The translations under genes were made by a program, and so were the position numbers. DNA of 64,000 bases from Adiantum capillus-veneris. Taxonomy: Eukaryota > Streptophyta > Polypodiopsida > Polypodiales > Pteridaceae. The stretch is taken from the NCBI GenBank assembly GCA_014529385.2, contig CM043950.1:81099843-81163842 (forward strand), read 5' to 3'. Below, one piece after another: positions 32,540 to 42,133 of the stretch (position 1 is the first letter of the stretch; every line of letters begins with the position of its first letter). Under the pieces are notes generated by a model that saw only the letters and a program-made list of their open reading frames with translations, made no database searches and had not been told where the DNA came from.

Positions 32540-33649
32540 ATGGTCATCACCCGAAGCGGAATGGATACTTTGCATGAAGGTGATGAGCATGGAGTTGGCG
32601 AAGAAGAATTTTCCCGAGCAGGAGGTTTTTCCGACCCTCCCTCTTCCCCATCTACGCCAAGGATTGCACTAACTCCTATGGAGGAGTTGGAGCAGATGTT
32701 TATGGACAGCAAGTTAGAACGCGAAGCAAGAAAAGCAGAAATACAACATGAACACAAAGAAAGAATGGCAGCCATAAAGCATGAGCACAACGAAAGGAAA
32801 GCCGCCTTGTTCTGATTCTTTTCTCAAGTGCAAGCACAGATGCAAGAGATTTGGGGAAAGGAGACTCTCTCAGTTTCTTCTTCTTCAAAGCACAACACAC
32901 ATGATTTGGTTGATAATGATGAGCAGGATGATTTAAATGATGATGATAAGCATGATGATTTGAATGATAATGACAAGCATGATAAATTGCATGATCAAGA
33001 TGTGATTATTCACAAGCATGATAATTTGCATGATCAAGATGTGATTATTCACGAGCATGATGATTTACAGGAAGATGATGTGATTGTTCACAAGGATGAT
33101 GATTTAGTTGATACTTTTTCTAGTGAAGTTAACCTCATTGCAAATTCGATCCCACACGAAGAACCGATCTTGGCTCTCGAGCCTAGGTCTAGAGACTCCC
33201 CATAGGAAGTATTATGTCTTCGAATGATTAGTCAGCACACATTGTTCGAGTGTTTCATTCATGATACTTTCCTGTATTTTAGTCAGCGTCTTTATGTGAT
33301 CCCTTTTCCTAGGCATGACATATTGTACATTGAGCACGATTCATTAATGAATGAGTACAGATGTATGCGGATTACTCATGAAAAGCTGAAAAGTATGCAT
33401 TCAAGGAAGTCACATTCCATGTCTCTTCCTTGGCGTGACACAGTCGTAGAAAGAGCACAAGAAGGATTGAGCATCAAGCATAGGCATTTCCATTGTGTTT
33501 TGCCACAGTTGATAGATTTAGATCAAAAAGTCAAGATTCAACCCCATTGTTTGCGTGTGTTTGATAAACAGTTTGGCACTCTGCCACTTTGTTCATTTGC
33601 ATTGCATGCACAGTTTTTTCGAAGGAATAATCTTTTTCCAGGCACTTGA
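32540..33649 (+). pseudogene. Gag-leader/His-Asp-rich repeat protein of the non-autonomous LTR element
   Basis: One frame of 370 codons with two in-frame stops (TGA 32813-32815, TAG 33203-33205). Residues 1-90 begin MVITRSGMDTLHEGDEHGV, as in the gypsy Gag on the minus strand at 22559. They then become helical and charged (ELEQMFMDSKLEREARKAEI, KERMAAIKHEHNERKA). Next comes an acidic His/Asp repeat built on KHDDLNDNDKHDKLHDQDVI and its variants (about 32900-33110). The last ~140 residues (FECFIHDTFLYFSQRLYVIP, then KHRHFHCVLPQLIDLDQKVK) are unfamiliar. No protease, integrase, RT or RNase H exists between the LTRs. Function unknown; nucleic-acid or metal binding by the His/Asp tract is speculation. 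Confidence 0.7.
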
Positions 33650-33943
33650 CATGGAATGGGTATATTCATGTTTTGTTGGAAGTGGTTTCATGAATTTTCA
33701 GCTTCGGAGATTCTTGAAGAAGGTAGACGCATGAATATAGACAAAGCCACAGACGACTTTGTGTCGCTTTCGGCACGGCCCAAAGAAGCAAGCGTTGCAG
33801 ACCTTTATGAAGTTTGAGTATCGCATGACCCACGCATCAAAGTAGGCTAGTGAAGAGTCCTTTCTAGGATTCTAGACCCTGTTCACGATCTCCCTCGACG
33901 CCATACAGTTTGGTATCAGTACCTCACTTTGAAAAGGAGGGGA
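33650..33943 (+). mobile_element. 3' untranslated part and polypurine tract of the 30892 element
   Basis: About 290 bp with no open frame. A polypurine tract GAAAAGGAGGGGA sits at 33931-33943, immediately before the 3' LTR. Confidence 0.75.
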
Positions 33944-35193
33944 TGTCACGTGACACATCCAACCCTATGTGTCCATGGACAAGCTACAGCATGACCATGG
34001 TTCGGTTCAGTCAAGTCAATCTAGAATAGGAAGTGATCTGGTACTTGTGTGAGTCTGTTCGCAAACCGTGCATGTCCAGACACTTAGAGTAGATGCATAT
34101 CCTCTGGTTGCACATAGCATGATCATGAGATTACAATCAGAACCTATCAGGAGCATTTTCCAATGCATTAAACCTATTTTCCCTTATTTTGACATTTTTC
34201 GCTTATTATTTTTAAGTGACTTCTGTTGGAAACTAGGTAGGGCAATTTTGCTAAGTTTGTATACATAGAAACCTAGCGCTAGCACTTTCTGGCAGAAGAG
34301 GCAACAAGAGCACTTGCTCAACAGGCACCTTCTCAACAGGACCCCCAACAGAGGAACCCTAGCGTTTTGTAGCAAGCAAGACCTAGCATTTTCAGCAGAA
34401 GACAAATCAGCCAGCGTTTTGCACTTGCAGTTTCCTGGCGACAGCAATACCCAAATCAGCCATGGCGTTTTTGCATTGCAGAGCAGCCCGACAACAACAC
34501 ACAGCAGATCCCTCGCGTTTTTGCAACAAGGACAACAATTCAACCCCTAGCGTTTTTGGTTTGCAAATCAACCTTAACGTTTTTGCACATCTTCGCGGCG
34601 GAATCAACCCTAGACTCAGGGTTTTCAGTTTTCAGCAGTTAGAACCCGCAGAAGAAGTCCCAAACCTCGTAGATCTCACCTTTCCGCAACAGATCCTCGC
34701 CACACGATCAGATCCAGTGCAGTTTGCAGATTCAGCCTCGAAAATGCAGATTTCAGCATGTGCATTTTCAGCGTGTTATATATACATCGTCGTCATCAAC
34801 ATCGTCACCAACATAGAGTCAGAATTCAGTAGATAAAGATTTTCAGATTTCAGCCCTTAGCATTTTCAGATTTCAGCCCGTCTTGTCGTCGTCCTCATCG
34901 TCGTCGACATCGTTGGCGAGTCCAAGCATTGTAGAGATTTGTGCAATCAATAGTAGACCGCTCTCGCCCCTTCGAAGGAGGGTTTGACAACATTCTGGAG
35001 TCGTATTCTTCTCTCTCTATCTCTCAGTCTCAGCACCTTCATGCACAGCGTTCACCACTTTGTATGTGTCCACTGCACTCTCTCACTAAAGAAACGAAAG
35101 GTTCTCCCTTCCGTAAGTAAAAGGAACCCTTGAGCACAGTTCGGAGCACTCATCCTGAGCAAAGTTCAACATTCACTTCCGTTGCACCCTACA
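33944..35193 (+). mobile_element. 3' LTR of the non-autonomous element (1,250 bp)
   Basis: Starts TGTCACGTGACA and ends CCTACA. It is followed by CACAC (35194-35198), the target duplication matching 30887-30891. The whole element is therefore 30892-35193 (4.3 kb), inserted into a CA microsatellite of macro-repeat copy 1. The twelve-base palindrome at its start contains a G-box, CACGTG. Confidence 0.93.
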
Positions 35194-35198
35194 CACAC

Positions 35199-35252
<54 letters not shown>
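35194..35252. repeat. (CA)n/(GT)n microsatellite
   Basis: A short CA run followed by about 25 GT repeats, the remainder of the microsatellite into which the LTR element inserted. Confidence 0.9.
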
Positions 35253-35255
<3 letters not shown>

Positions 35256-35739
35256 AGTGATAATGAGGAAACCATGGTAAAGAGAAGAAAAACCGATGAA
35301 ATATGTGAGAACTTAGTTCAAAAGTCCATAAAATTTAAAAATTTTGCTAGTATTTCTGGTTTGCTTCTTTGGAAGGAGGAAACTCGATCTCTTAATAAAA
35401 GAGACATTCCTGAACAATGCTTCACCTTATGTAATTCTAGTTAAACTCAATGTAATGATTTTATCACTTTCTTATTGTTTTAGAAAGCCGTCGTGACCTT
35501 TTCACTTGTTGGCTTTCTAAAAGAAGCCTTAGAGAAGTGTTGGGTTATGCATATTTTCAATGTTTTCAGTGATGACTGAGACTTATCTTAAATGTTATTT
35601 TGGTTTTAAAGTATTAAATGGATATTTTGATTTCACCTTTCATTTCATTTCCTCACATGGCTTGACTTCTCTTGCATTCTATTCTTTTAGAATGATAAAG
35701 TGAAGCTTCACCTTGCATAATTCTAGTAAGTTCTATATA

Positions 35740-35742
35740 TAA

Positions 35743-35790
<48 letters not shown>

Positions 35791-36030
35791 ACACAATATA
35801 AATAAGTAGATATATAATATATGTTAATGAGTTATTTTTATTATATATGTAAATTTATTTATTTATTTATTTATTCACACATACACACACACACACAAAA
35901 TATAAATAAGTAGATATATAATATATGTTATTGAGTTATTTTTATTGTAAATGTAAATTTATTTATTTATTTATCTATTTACACACACACACACATATAT
36001 ATATATTTATTTATTTATTTATTTATTTAT
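35740..36030. repeat. Compound microsatellite (CA)n, (TTTA)n, (TA)n
   Basis: Alternating CA runs, ATATAATATATGTTA-type sequence duplicated about 125 bp apart (35800 and 35930), and TTTA tetranucleotide runs. This is the microsatellite segment of macro-repeat copy 2. Confidence 0.85.
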
Positions 36031-36265
36031 TAATGAGCAAACCATGTTAAAAAGAAGAAAAACCGATGCAATAATGTCAAAACTTAGTTCAAAAATCTTA
36101 CAAATTTCAAAAAATTTGCTAGTATTTTTGGTTTGCTTCTTCGCTTAGTAAAAGAGACATTCCCGACCACTGCTTCACCTTATATAATTCTAGTTAAACT
36201 CAACCTAATGATTTTATCATTTCTTTCTTATTGTTTTAGAAAGCCATCGTGACCCTTTCACTTGT

Positions 36266-36530
36266 TTTTTTCACCATCAGCGCGGGGAAGGTAGTAGGGA
36301 GAAACTATACACATATCATGTATTTACAACTGTACATTGTTGTACATTACACCCTCGAGGGGAAACCGTGAGAACCACCCCCCCCCCCCCCCCCCCCCCC
36401 CCCAATAGAGGAGGATAATACACCCAAGAGAACGCAACTCGTGAGCCTCGAACCCTCAACCTTGGGGTTACATCACAAAGGTCTCACCAACTCAACTAGG
36501 GTAGAGGAGCCGGTTTAGAGACGCCGAAAT
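36266..36530 (-). repeat. tRNA-derived SINE candidate with T-rich plus-strand tail
   Basis: The minus strand carries AGTTGAGTTGGTGAGACC (A-box-like) and AGGGTTCGAGGCTC (B-box-like) at 36440-36512. Toward lower coordinates follows a 26-base C tract (36378-36403) and a terminal T run on the plus strand (about 36266-36272), equivalent to a 3' A tail on the element strand. It interrupts the junction between macro-repeat copies 2 and 3. Resemblance to Au-type plant SINEs is a recollection, not a search result. Confidence 0.6.
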
Positions 36531-36690
36531 CTTGACACATCTAGCAAGAGCTTCGGTTAGCCATTTTGAGCAGGGAAGGGTGCAAAGGATGCACCACGAG
36601 CGCGCGCATTTGCAACAAAAATACGATTTCTTGTGTAACAAAAATGGGGGTGAGTTGCAAACCCATCAAGGGGGTAATTAGGTACAAAGC

Positions 36691-36762
36691 TGCCAACAAG
36701 GCTTGAACACATGATCCAACGGCCAAGATTCTCTAAAAGCTATGCTAACCACAAAAGCATTC
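36691..36762 (-). repeat. Second tRNA-like segment
   Basis: The minus strand TTTTGTGGTTAGCATAGC resembles an A box and TGTGTTCAAGCCTTG a B box. Acceptor-stem pairing is not apparent. Probably a degenerate SINE head in the same inserted block. Confidence 0.4.
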
Positions 36763-37084
36763 AAGCCTTCTTGTCTCTAATCTGGTGCATTTTGGTGATA
36801 TTTTTTGGAGGTAGGACGGGTCCTAAAGAGGGGCCCGTACTTTAACTGGCACCTCTACCTTACACTTTTTGGCTTTCTAAAAGAAGCCTTAGAGGAGGGT
36901 TGAGTTAGGCATATTTTCAATGTTTTCAGTGATGATTGAGACTTACCTTAAATGTTATTTTGGTTTTAAAATATTAAACGGATCTTTTTATTTCACCTTT
37001 CATTTCACATTTTCACATGGCTTGACTTCTCTTGCATTCTATTCTTTTAAAATGCTAAAGTGCAACTTGACCTTGCATGATTCT

Positions 37085-37290
<206 letters not shown>

Positions 37291-37776
37291 ATATAGGAGC
37301 AAACCATGGTAAAGGCAAGAAAAACCAATTAAATATGTGAGAACTTAGTTCAAAAATCCACAAATTTTAGTATTTCTGCTAGTTTTTTCAATTCGCTTCT
37401 TTGCAAGAAGGAAACTCGCTCGCTTCATAAAAGAGACATTCTTGAACAGTTATAGTTAAACTCAACGTAATGATTTTATCACTTCCTTATTGTTTTAGAA
37501 AGCCACCATGACCCTTTCACTTGTTTTACGCAAGTGTTGTTTCTATTACAAGCATGGCCCCAAAGAACGTTGAAAAACTGCATCTTAAAATAGCTTCAAA
37601 AAGTCTAAAAATTGTGTACAACATTTCATAGGCACCATGCCTATATTACTCCCTACAAGCAGGCAGTGCCAACAAAGAAAGTTAACCTGAACAATGAATT
37701 GTGAAAGCTGAAACCCAGTGAATCACTAAGTCCAAAGTCGTCATGAGTTAATTAGAATTAGCAGTGTTATGAAAAA

Positions 37777-37978
37777 AACAAGGGTCCAGTGTATTTTAAC
37801 TGGTTAAATTGTAAAATCCCAGTTAGATTTTGAGCTTGTCTTTAAGAAAACCGAAAAATTTACACAAGTTTTAGTGTAATTACCAGCAAAACCTTCAAAT
37901 TTTGACCTAAAAACTGGGAAAATTTCAAGTTTGCCCTTATTTTCACCGGTTACGAAAAATGTATTTTTATAGCCCTGA
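37777..37978 (+). repeat. Dispersed ~200-bp repeat, copy 2
   Basis: Same order and orientation as 24658-24861, ending TATAGCCCTG. Begins after a GAAAAAAAC run. Family unknown. Confidence 0.8.
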
Positions 37979-38586
37979 TTAGGAGGTGCCGGTTAGCTAC
38001 CAGTCACCATCAACGATGAACATTAGAATTTGGAACTTTAAAATAGGAAGAACTTACCAAGTAGTGTGTTCATATGGCCATGGCTAAGCCACGGCCAACC
38101 GATAAACCCCAAGGCCCAATGGCCAACTAAAAATGTGGTCCTCTGGATGATCGATCTTGGGACAAGGACCAAAGCCTAGGTAAACTTAGAATTCGGCTTT
38201 TGAAGGGTAATTGGGATGTCAACCCTTCTTATGACGGATTTAACAAAATTGCATCCTTCTTAATTGAATGGCAATGTCATCTTGAGCTCTTCAAGTGCAA
38301 GGTGCTTGACGATTCAACCCTTTGTAAGTCATGTGAAGGGAAGAAGGGCGTCAAATACTCTCGAGCACGTAAAACACCCAATGATGTGTGTGTGAGAGAG
38401 AGAGAGACAGAGCACTCACTTTGCCATAATAATATATATAGTTATATTATATTATAGAAGTAGATTGAGCAAGAATTTTTAACTAGAGCATATAAATGTA
38501 CAAAAGTAGGTCTTATTTTGCATAGTGATGTATCATCTTTTGAATAGAATTAAGATATATCCTTTTAAAGAAAAATAAATTGCCTT
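37979..38586. other. Stretch with only a short (GA)n
   Basis: A short GA/GT microsatellite lies at 38385-38410. An 85-codon plus frame (38200-38457) crosses it, with no recognised domain. No gene supported. Confidence 0.35.
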
Positions 38587-38682
38587 GGGTCCAAATTCTC
38601 CCTGCTTATGTGGGATTGTTGTTGAAAATCTCTACTAGCCCATTTCAACAACAATTGAACACAAGCAAGAGAGTTTGGACCC
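38587..38682. repeat. Hairpin: ~40-bp inverted repeat with a ~15-nt loop
   Basis: Left arm 38587-38627 starts GGGTCCAAATTCTCCCTG and ends GTTGTTGAAA. The right arm 38643-38682 is its reverse complement, ending GTTTGGACCC. About 34 of 40 positions pair, with one bulge. Size and near-complete pairing suggest a small inverted-repeat element or a microRNA-precursor-like fold. Confidence 0.8.
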
Positions 38683-39258
38683 ACTCTACTATGTATTACC
38701 AAAGTATTTTATTAAATGCGAACCCCTTATTACTCTTTTAAATAAGAGACGGCATCAGCAAAGTTAGAGGTCTAGAAATTTTTTTCAAGGCTTTCATTAA
38801 TTTTTTCATAAATAAGAAATGAGAATCTTTGTTAAAGATTGCGTATGAGCCAAAAGCAAGTTTAGAAAGATTGAAATTTAATATGGCATGTCTGGAAAAG
38901 TCTTTTTTTAGGCAATTTCACCGACAAACTTGTAAGGTTAACTATATCTTCCAAACATTTTTTCTTTTCCAATTGTGAGTGGATGTATTGTATTCTCCAA
39001 AATAGATGTACAAAGCAACCTCGAGCTCGTGTTGAGCCTTGAGGGATTTCGTAATACAACGATAAGCTACTTGGCCTCAACAAAAGGAAAACGTTTAACA
39101 ACTACCCATATTCAAATTGGCACTATTCGGTCTGTACGACATTAATGGCCATATACCACTAGTCTGAGTCCTTTCTTTGACCTAATGGAAACAATCAATC
39201 CCCTGCTTTCTTGAACAATCTCCGTGAAGCCAACTCTTGATAGAACATTCTCAAACAC
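38683..39258. other. Stretch with no identifiable feature
   Basis: AT-rich sequence between the hairpin and LINE B. No coding motifs. Confidence 0.35.
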
Positions 39259-39954
39259 TCAGCAAATCCTGGTCTTCCAGATTTGCTTGAAGTAACAAAA
39301 TCTAACAATTTGGGTGCAGATAAGCAGTACTTGGCTTTTCATCATCATCACTCCTACGAACGGGTCGTACTTGAAGAACCCTATTCTCCAAGTCTTTTGT
39401 ATCCATTTGCAGATCTTCCCTACTAGTCCACTAACAGCCGGGCACTCTTTGAACAAGTGAGGGAGTTCCTCATTAGCCATTTTGCATCCCAAGCATCTAT
39501 TAGAGCCAACGGAGTATCTAAGCAATAGAAGATTTTTCCTTTTGAAACTCTCTCTCCGGTCACATATCTAGATTGAAAGAGTCACTTTCTGATAGTGAAA
39601 TTAATCTTGATTTTTCAATTCTATATTTTGGTCCAAAGGCTATGGCGAATGTTTGCACAATCTCTAGAGTCTTTCTAACCATTTGAAGGCAAGCTTTGAG
39701 GAAAAGAAGGGAGTCATCCGTGAAGAGCTTCGCTAGGAGTTGGTCATTGTTAGGCAAGGCCAGCCCTTGGATCTCCCCTCTCGCAACACTGTCTTCAAGT
39801 ATAGTAACTAGAGGGTGGGAACCAATGGCAAAAAGCAATGGGGCAAGCGGGCAGCCCTGGTTGATTGATCTTTTGGCTTCAAATTCGTCCACAATTATAT
39901 TATTAAACATGAGCTCAAAATGGCTATTAACACTGAGGGTGAGAGCTAACCAAC

Positions 39955-40262
39955 ACAACTGTAACAAGACTTGGACACTCCAAGTCAAGAATCAATCGCG
40001 ACAGCACCAAATAATCACTTCAAAACAATTCACAGATCACAATAGATTTGCACTGGCCCGGCGGAGTTCCGTGCCTAGAGATATTGGCCCCAAAGACTGG
40101 CGCCCCTTTCGGTATTTCTTTTTGTATTAATCAATTCAAAGTACAAGAGAGTGGCTAGGCGACAGCACCAAATAATCACTTCAAAACAATTCACAGATCA
40201 CAATAGATTTGCAGTGGCCCGATTGATTCTTGACTTGGAGTGTCCAAGTCTGTTACACAACC
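39955..40262. repeat. Fold-back insert with internal direct repeats inside LINE B
   Basis: Perfect 30-bp inverted arms at 39969-39998 and 40220-40249 (ACTTGGACACTCCAAGTCAA...). Partial pairing continues outward to about 39955 and 40262. Between the arms, a 62-bp segment starting GCGACAGCACCAAATAATCA occurs twice in direct orientation (39998-40059 and 40159-40219). The central part 40060-40144 is a separate dispersed repeat. Confidence 0.85.
40060..40144 (+). repeat. ~83-bp dispersed repeat, copy 1
   Basis: Starts GGCGGAGTTCC, contains ATTGGCCCCAAAG and TGGCGCCCCTTTCGGTA, and ends TTCAAAGTAC. It matches 45612-45693 in inverted orientation. Confidence 0.75.
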
Positions 40263-41108
40263 GTGGCCCAAACCCGAGAGATTTCATGCCATCTTCTATG
40301 AACTACCATGTGATCCTGTCGTAGGCTTTGTCCAGATCTAGCTAAAGCAAGATACACTCTTGCTTGGTGAAGGTTGCGTAGTCTATGCCGACCATTGATG
40401 CTAGGATGTTATCATACATAGACCTTCCTTTGATAAAACCGTGTTGATGAGGAGCAGCAGCTTTAGCAGCCTAAGAACTACGGATTTGGCAATAATTTTA
40501 TAAGCTACTGACATCATAGTTATGGGCCACCATTGTTTCAGTTGAGAGAAACAGATTTGCTTTGGAATAGGTTTTATGAGGCCCCTTTTCATGCTTGAGT
40601 CTAGGGCTCCATTGACCAAGGCATGTTAGCCATATTCACATGATCGAGGACTTCAGGTCCTCCCAGAATTCTTTAAAGACCTCGGTAGTCAATCTATCCC
40701 ACCCAAGGGATTTCTCTTTGCCTAATGCCTGCAGTGCGTAGGAGCATTCCTCCTCGGTAACAGCCTCCTCAAGTAGGTCAGTGTCTCATTGGGATGTCAT
40801 CTTCTTGACACTCCCGATAAGATTTTCCTTGGCTTCATCCACTTTATGAGAGCTGGCATAAGTGATCTAGCATTAGCTTAGCCATTTCATCTTGGTCCTT
40901 CACTTTATTCCCCTCCCCGTCTGCAAGCAAGTGGATCAGGCCTCGACCTCTCTTGACTTTTAATGCTCTGAAGAAATGCGCTTGATTACTTGCCTCCGAC
41001 TGTAGATATGTTTCCCTGGATAATAATCTGGGCTTCCTAACTTCCTGGAGTTGTTGTTCGGCCAGGTCAATCTTTGCTTCTAACCACCTTTTGTGTTCAA
41101 CTTCGGAG

Positions 41109-41300
41109 TGTTGGGGTATAAAGCCCAATGCGGTCGCCCAGGTAAGTGGGCGGGCCGCCAGGTATGTACACATATTCTTTTGTAAAAACCTAATAAGAAC
41201 TCACTATGCTCTGTACATTACAACAGAGCGAGTTCACCATATCGTCGTGCTCTTCTTCTCGCACTCTCTCTCGCGTCGCACTTCCGCTCGTACTCCTTCA
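41109..41300 (+). mobile_element. Copia-type LTR (192 bp) fused to LINE C1
   Basis: Starts TGTTGGGGTATAAAGCCC, ends CTCCTTCA. It is the same LTR, in the opposite orientation, as those at 53963-54154 and 59272-59463, and has the same length. The TATAAAG near its start is a candidate TATA box. It is followed by a PBS, but no second LTR lies downstream on this strand. It interrupts LINE B coding sequence. Confidence 0.9.
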
Positions 41301-41302
41301 AC

Positions 41303-41314
41303 TGGTATCAGAGC
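41303..41314 (+). promoter_or_regulatory. Primer-binding site after the 41109 LTR
   Basis: TGGTATCAGAGC, two bases after the LTR, identical to the site at 59258-59269. The similarity to the full-length copia element stops about 8 bp further on (TTAGACCG here, TCAGATCG there). Confidence 0.9.
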
Positions 41315-42133
41315 TTAGACCGCCTCTTCCCCCCGCCCCTCTACCTTTGCCGCTGCCCCCTGCTCCTACTCCCCCCCCTCGCGCTTCAGTTCCACAGTCG
41401 ACCCAGGGGGCAGGGCCTTCTCCAGCTGCTAGGAGATCTCTTGGCAGCCCCTTTGCCACGAGTCGCTTAGCAAGAGAGGGACAGTCTTTCTTGCGACCCC
41501 CTCTACAGGTACAGACGTCTCCCCTTGCAGCTATCCCTCATGGTCTGACGAGCATCAACATCCGACGTCGATGGGACTTCTTCGACTACGACTTTACTCG
41601 TTTTCTCGGTGACCCCTCAACAGACCATGAGCAACCTGCTTCAGGGTCCATGTTTTGTTCCTTGCAGCTAGGGGACACAGGCCTTGGACTCAGCAGTTGG
41701 CTTCTCCATTCCCCTTTGCGACAGGGACCAGACTGAGTGGACTCTCGACTCAGTGTTGGGATGGTTGCACACACAGGTCCTAGAGTTCTCTCACCACATG
41801 GGAGAATTAGGAGTTACAGACATGCTTCAGACTTTGTGGCCATTGGCCAAGTTTGCGGTGACGCCTCTAGATACAGCAGGATGTAGACACATTGTGGTGT
41901 ACTTCTTTGCTGATACACAGTGCTTGCCATGCTATGTACACATTCATGAGGACTCCTGGACAGAGGAGGTTGCTTTACGTATGGCTCGCTCTGCTTGGCC
42001 TTGGGCCAGGCACTCGCTGCAGTCATGTCTATCTAGAGGACGCTCGGATGCGGATTACTACCCATCCAAGCCAGCCTCGAAGATAGCCCGTTTAGCTGTT
42101 GCGACAGCATCTGTTCTCTCTCGCTCCCCATGA
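41315..42133 (+). pseudogene. LINE C1 ORF1-like frame following the LTR/PBS
   Basis: A frame that is open from inside the LTR (ATG at 41206) runs through the PBS into a Pro-rich segment (APLPLPLPPAPTPPPRASVP), then NIRRRWDFFDYDFTRFLGDP, stopping at 41734-41736. A second frame from 41684 continues TEWTLDSVLGWLHTQVLEFS, HIVVYFFADTQCLPCYVHIH and WPWARHSLQSCLSRG, to a stop at 42131-42133. One frameshift near 41690-41730 therefore splits an ORF1 of about 270 codons. The stop overlaps the ORF2 start as ATGA. I see no CCHC knuckle or usual plant ORF1 domain, so the protein's nature is unknown. Confidence 0.55.

Larger units (their letters stand above)
39259..41108 (-). pseudogene. LINE B: reverse transcriptase and zinc-knuckle domain
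   Basis: On the minus strand from high to low coordinate: linker SRETYLQSEASNQAHFFRAL and HLLADGEGNKVKDQDEMAKL (40844-41108); KRGLIKPIPK, WWPITMMSVAYKIIAKSV (about 40520); QGCPLAPLLFAIG (about 39860); LLAKLFTDDSLLFLKA, the catalytic DD block (about 39720); then zf-RVT-like RCLGCKMANEELPHLFKECP (about 39470). Several stops and frameshifts are present. A fold-back insertion at 39969-40249 sits between RT segments. The 5' side is cut at 41108 by the copia-type LTR that begins at 41109. Confidence 0.87.

Noticed and set aside
40075-40120. A retroviral-type primer-binding site at TGGCGCCCCTTTCGG
   Set aside because: No LTR end adjoins it, and the sequence is part of an 83-bp dispersed repeat.
41206-41318. 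Independent host gene starting in the 41109 LTR
   Set aside because: The frame is explained by the copia LTR and PBS followed by LINE ORF1; no splice or domain evidence for a host gene.
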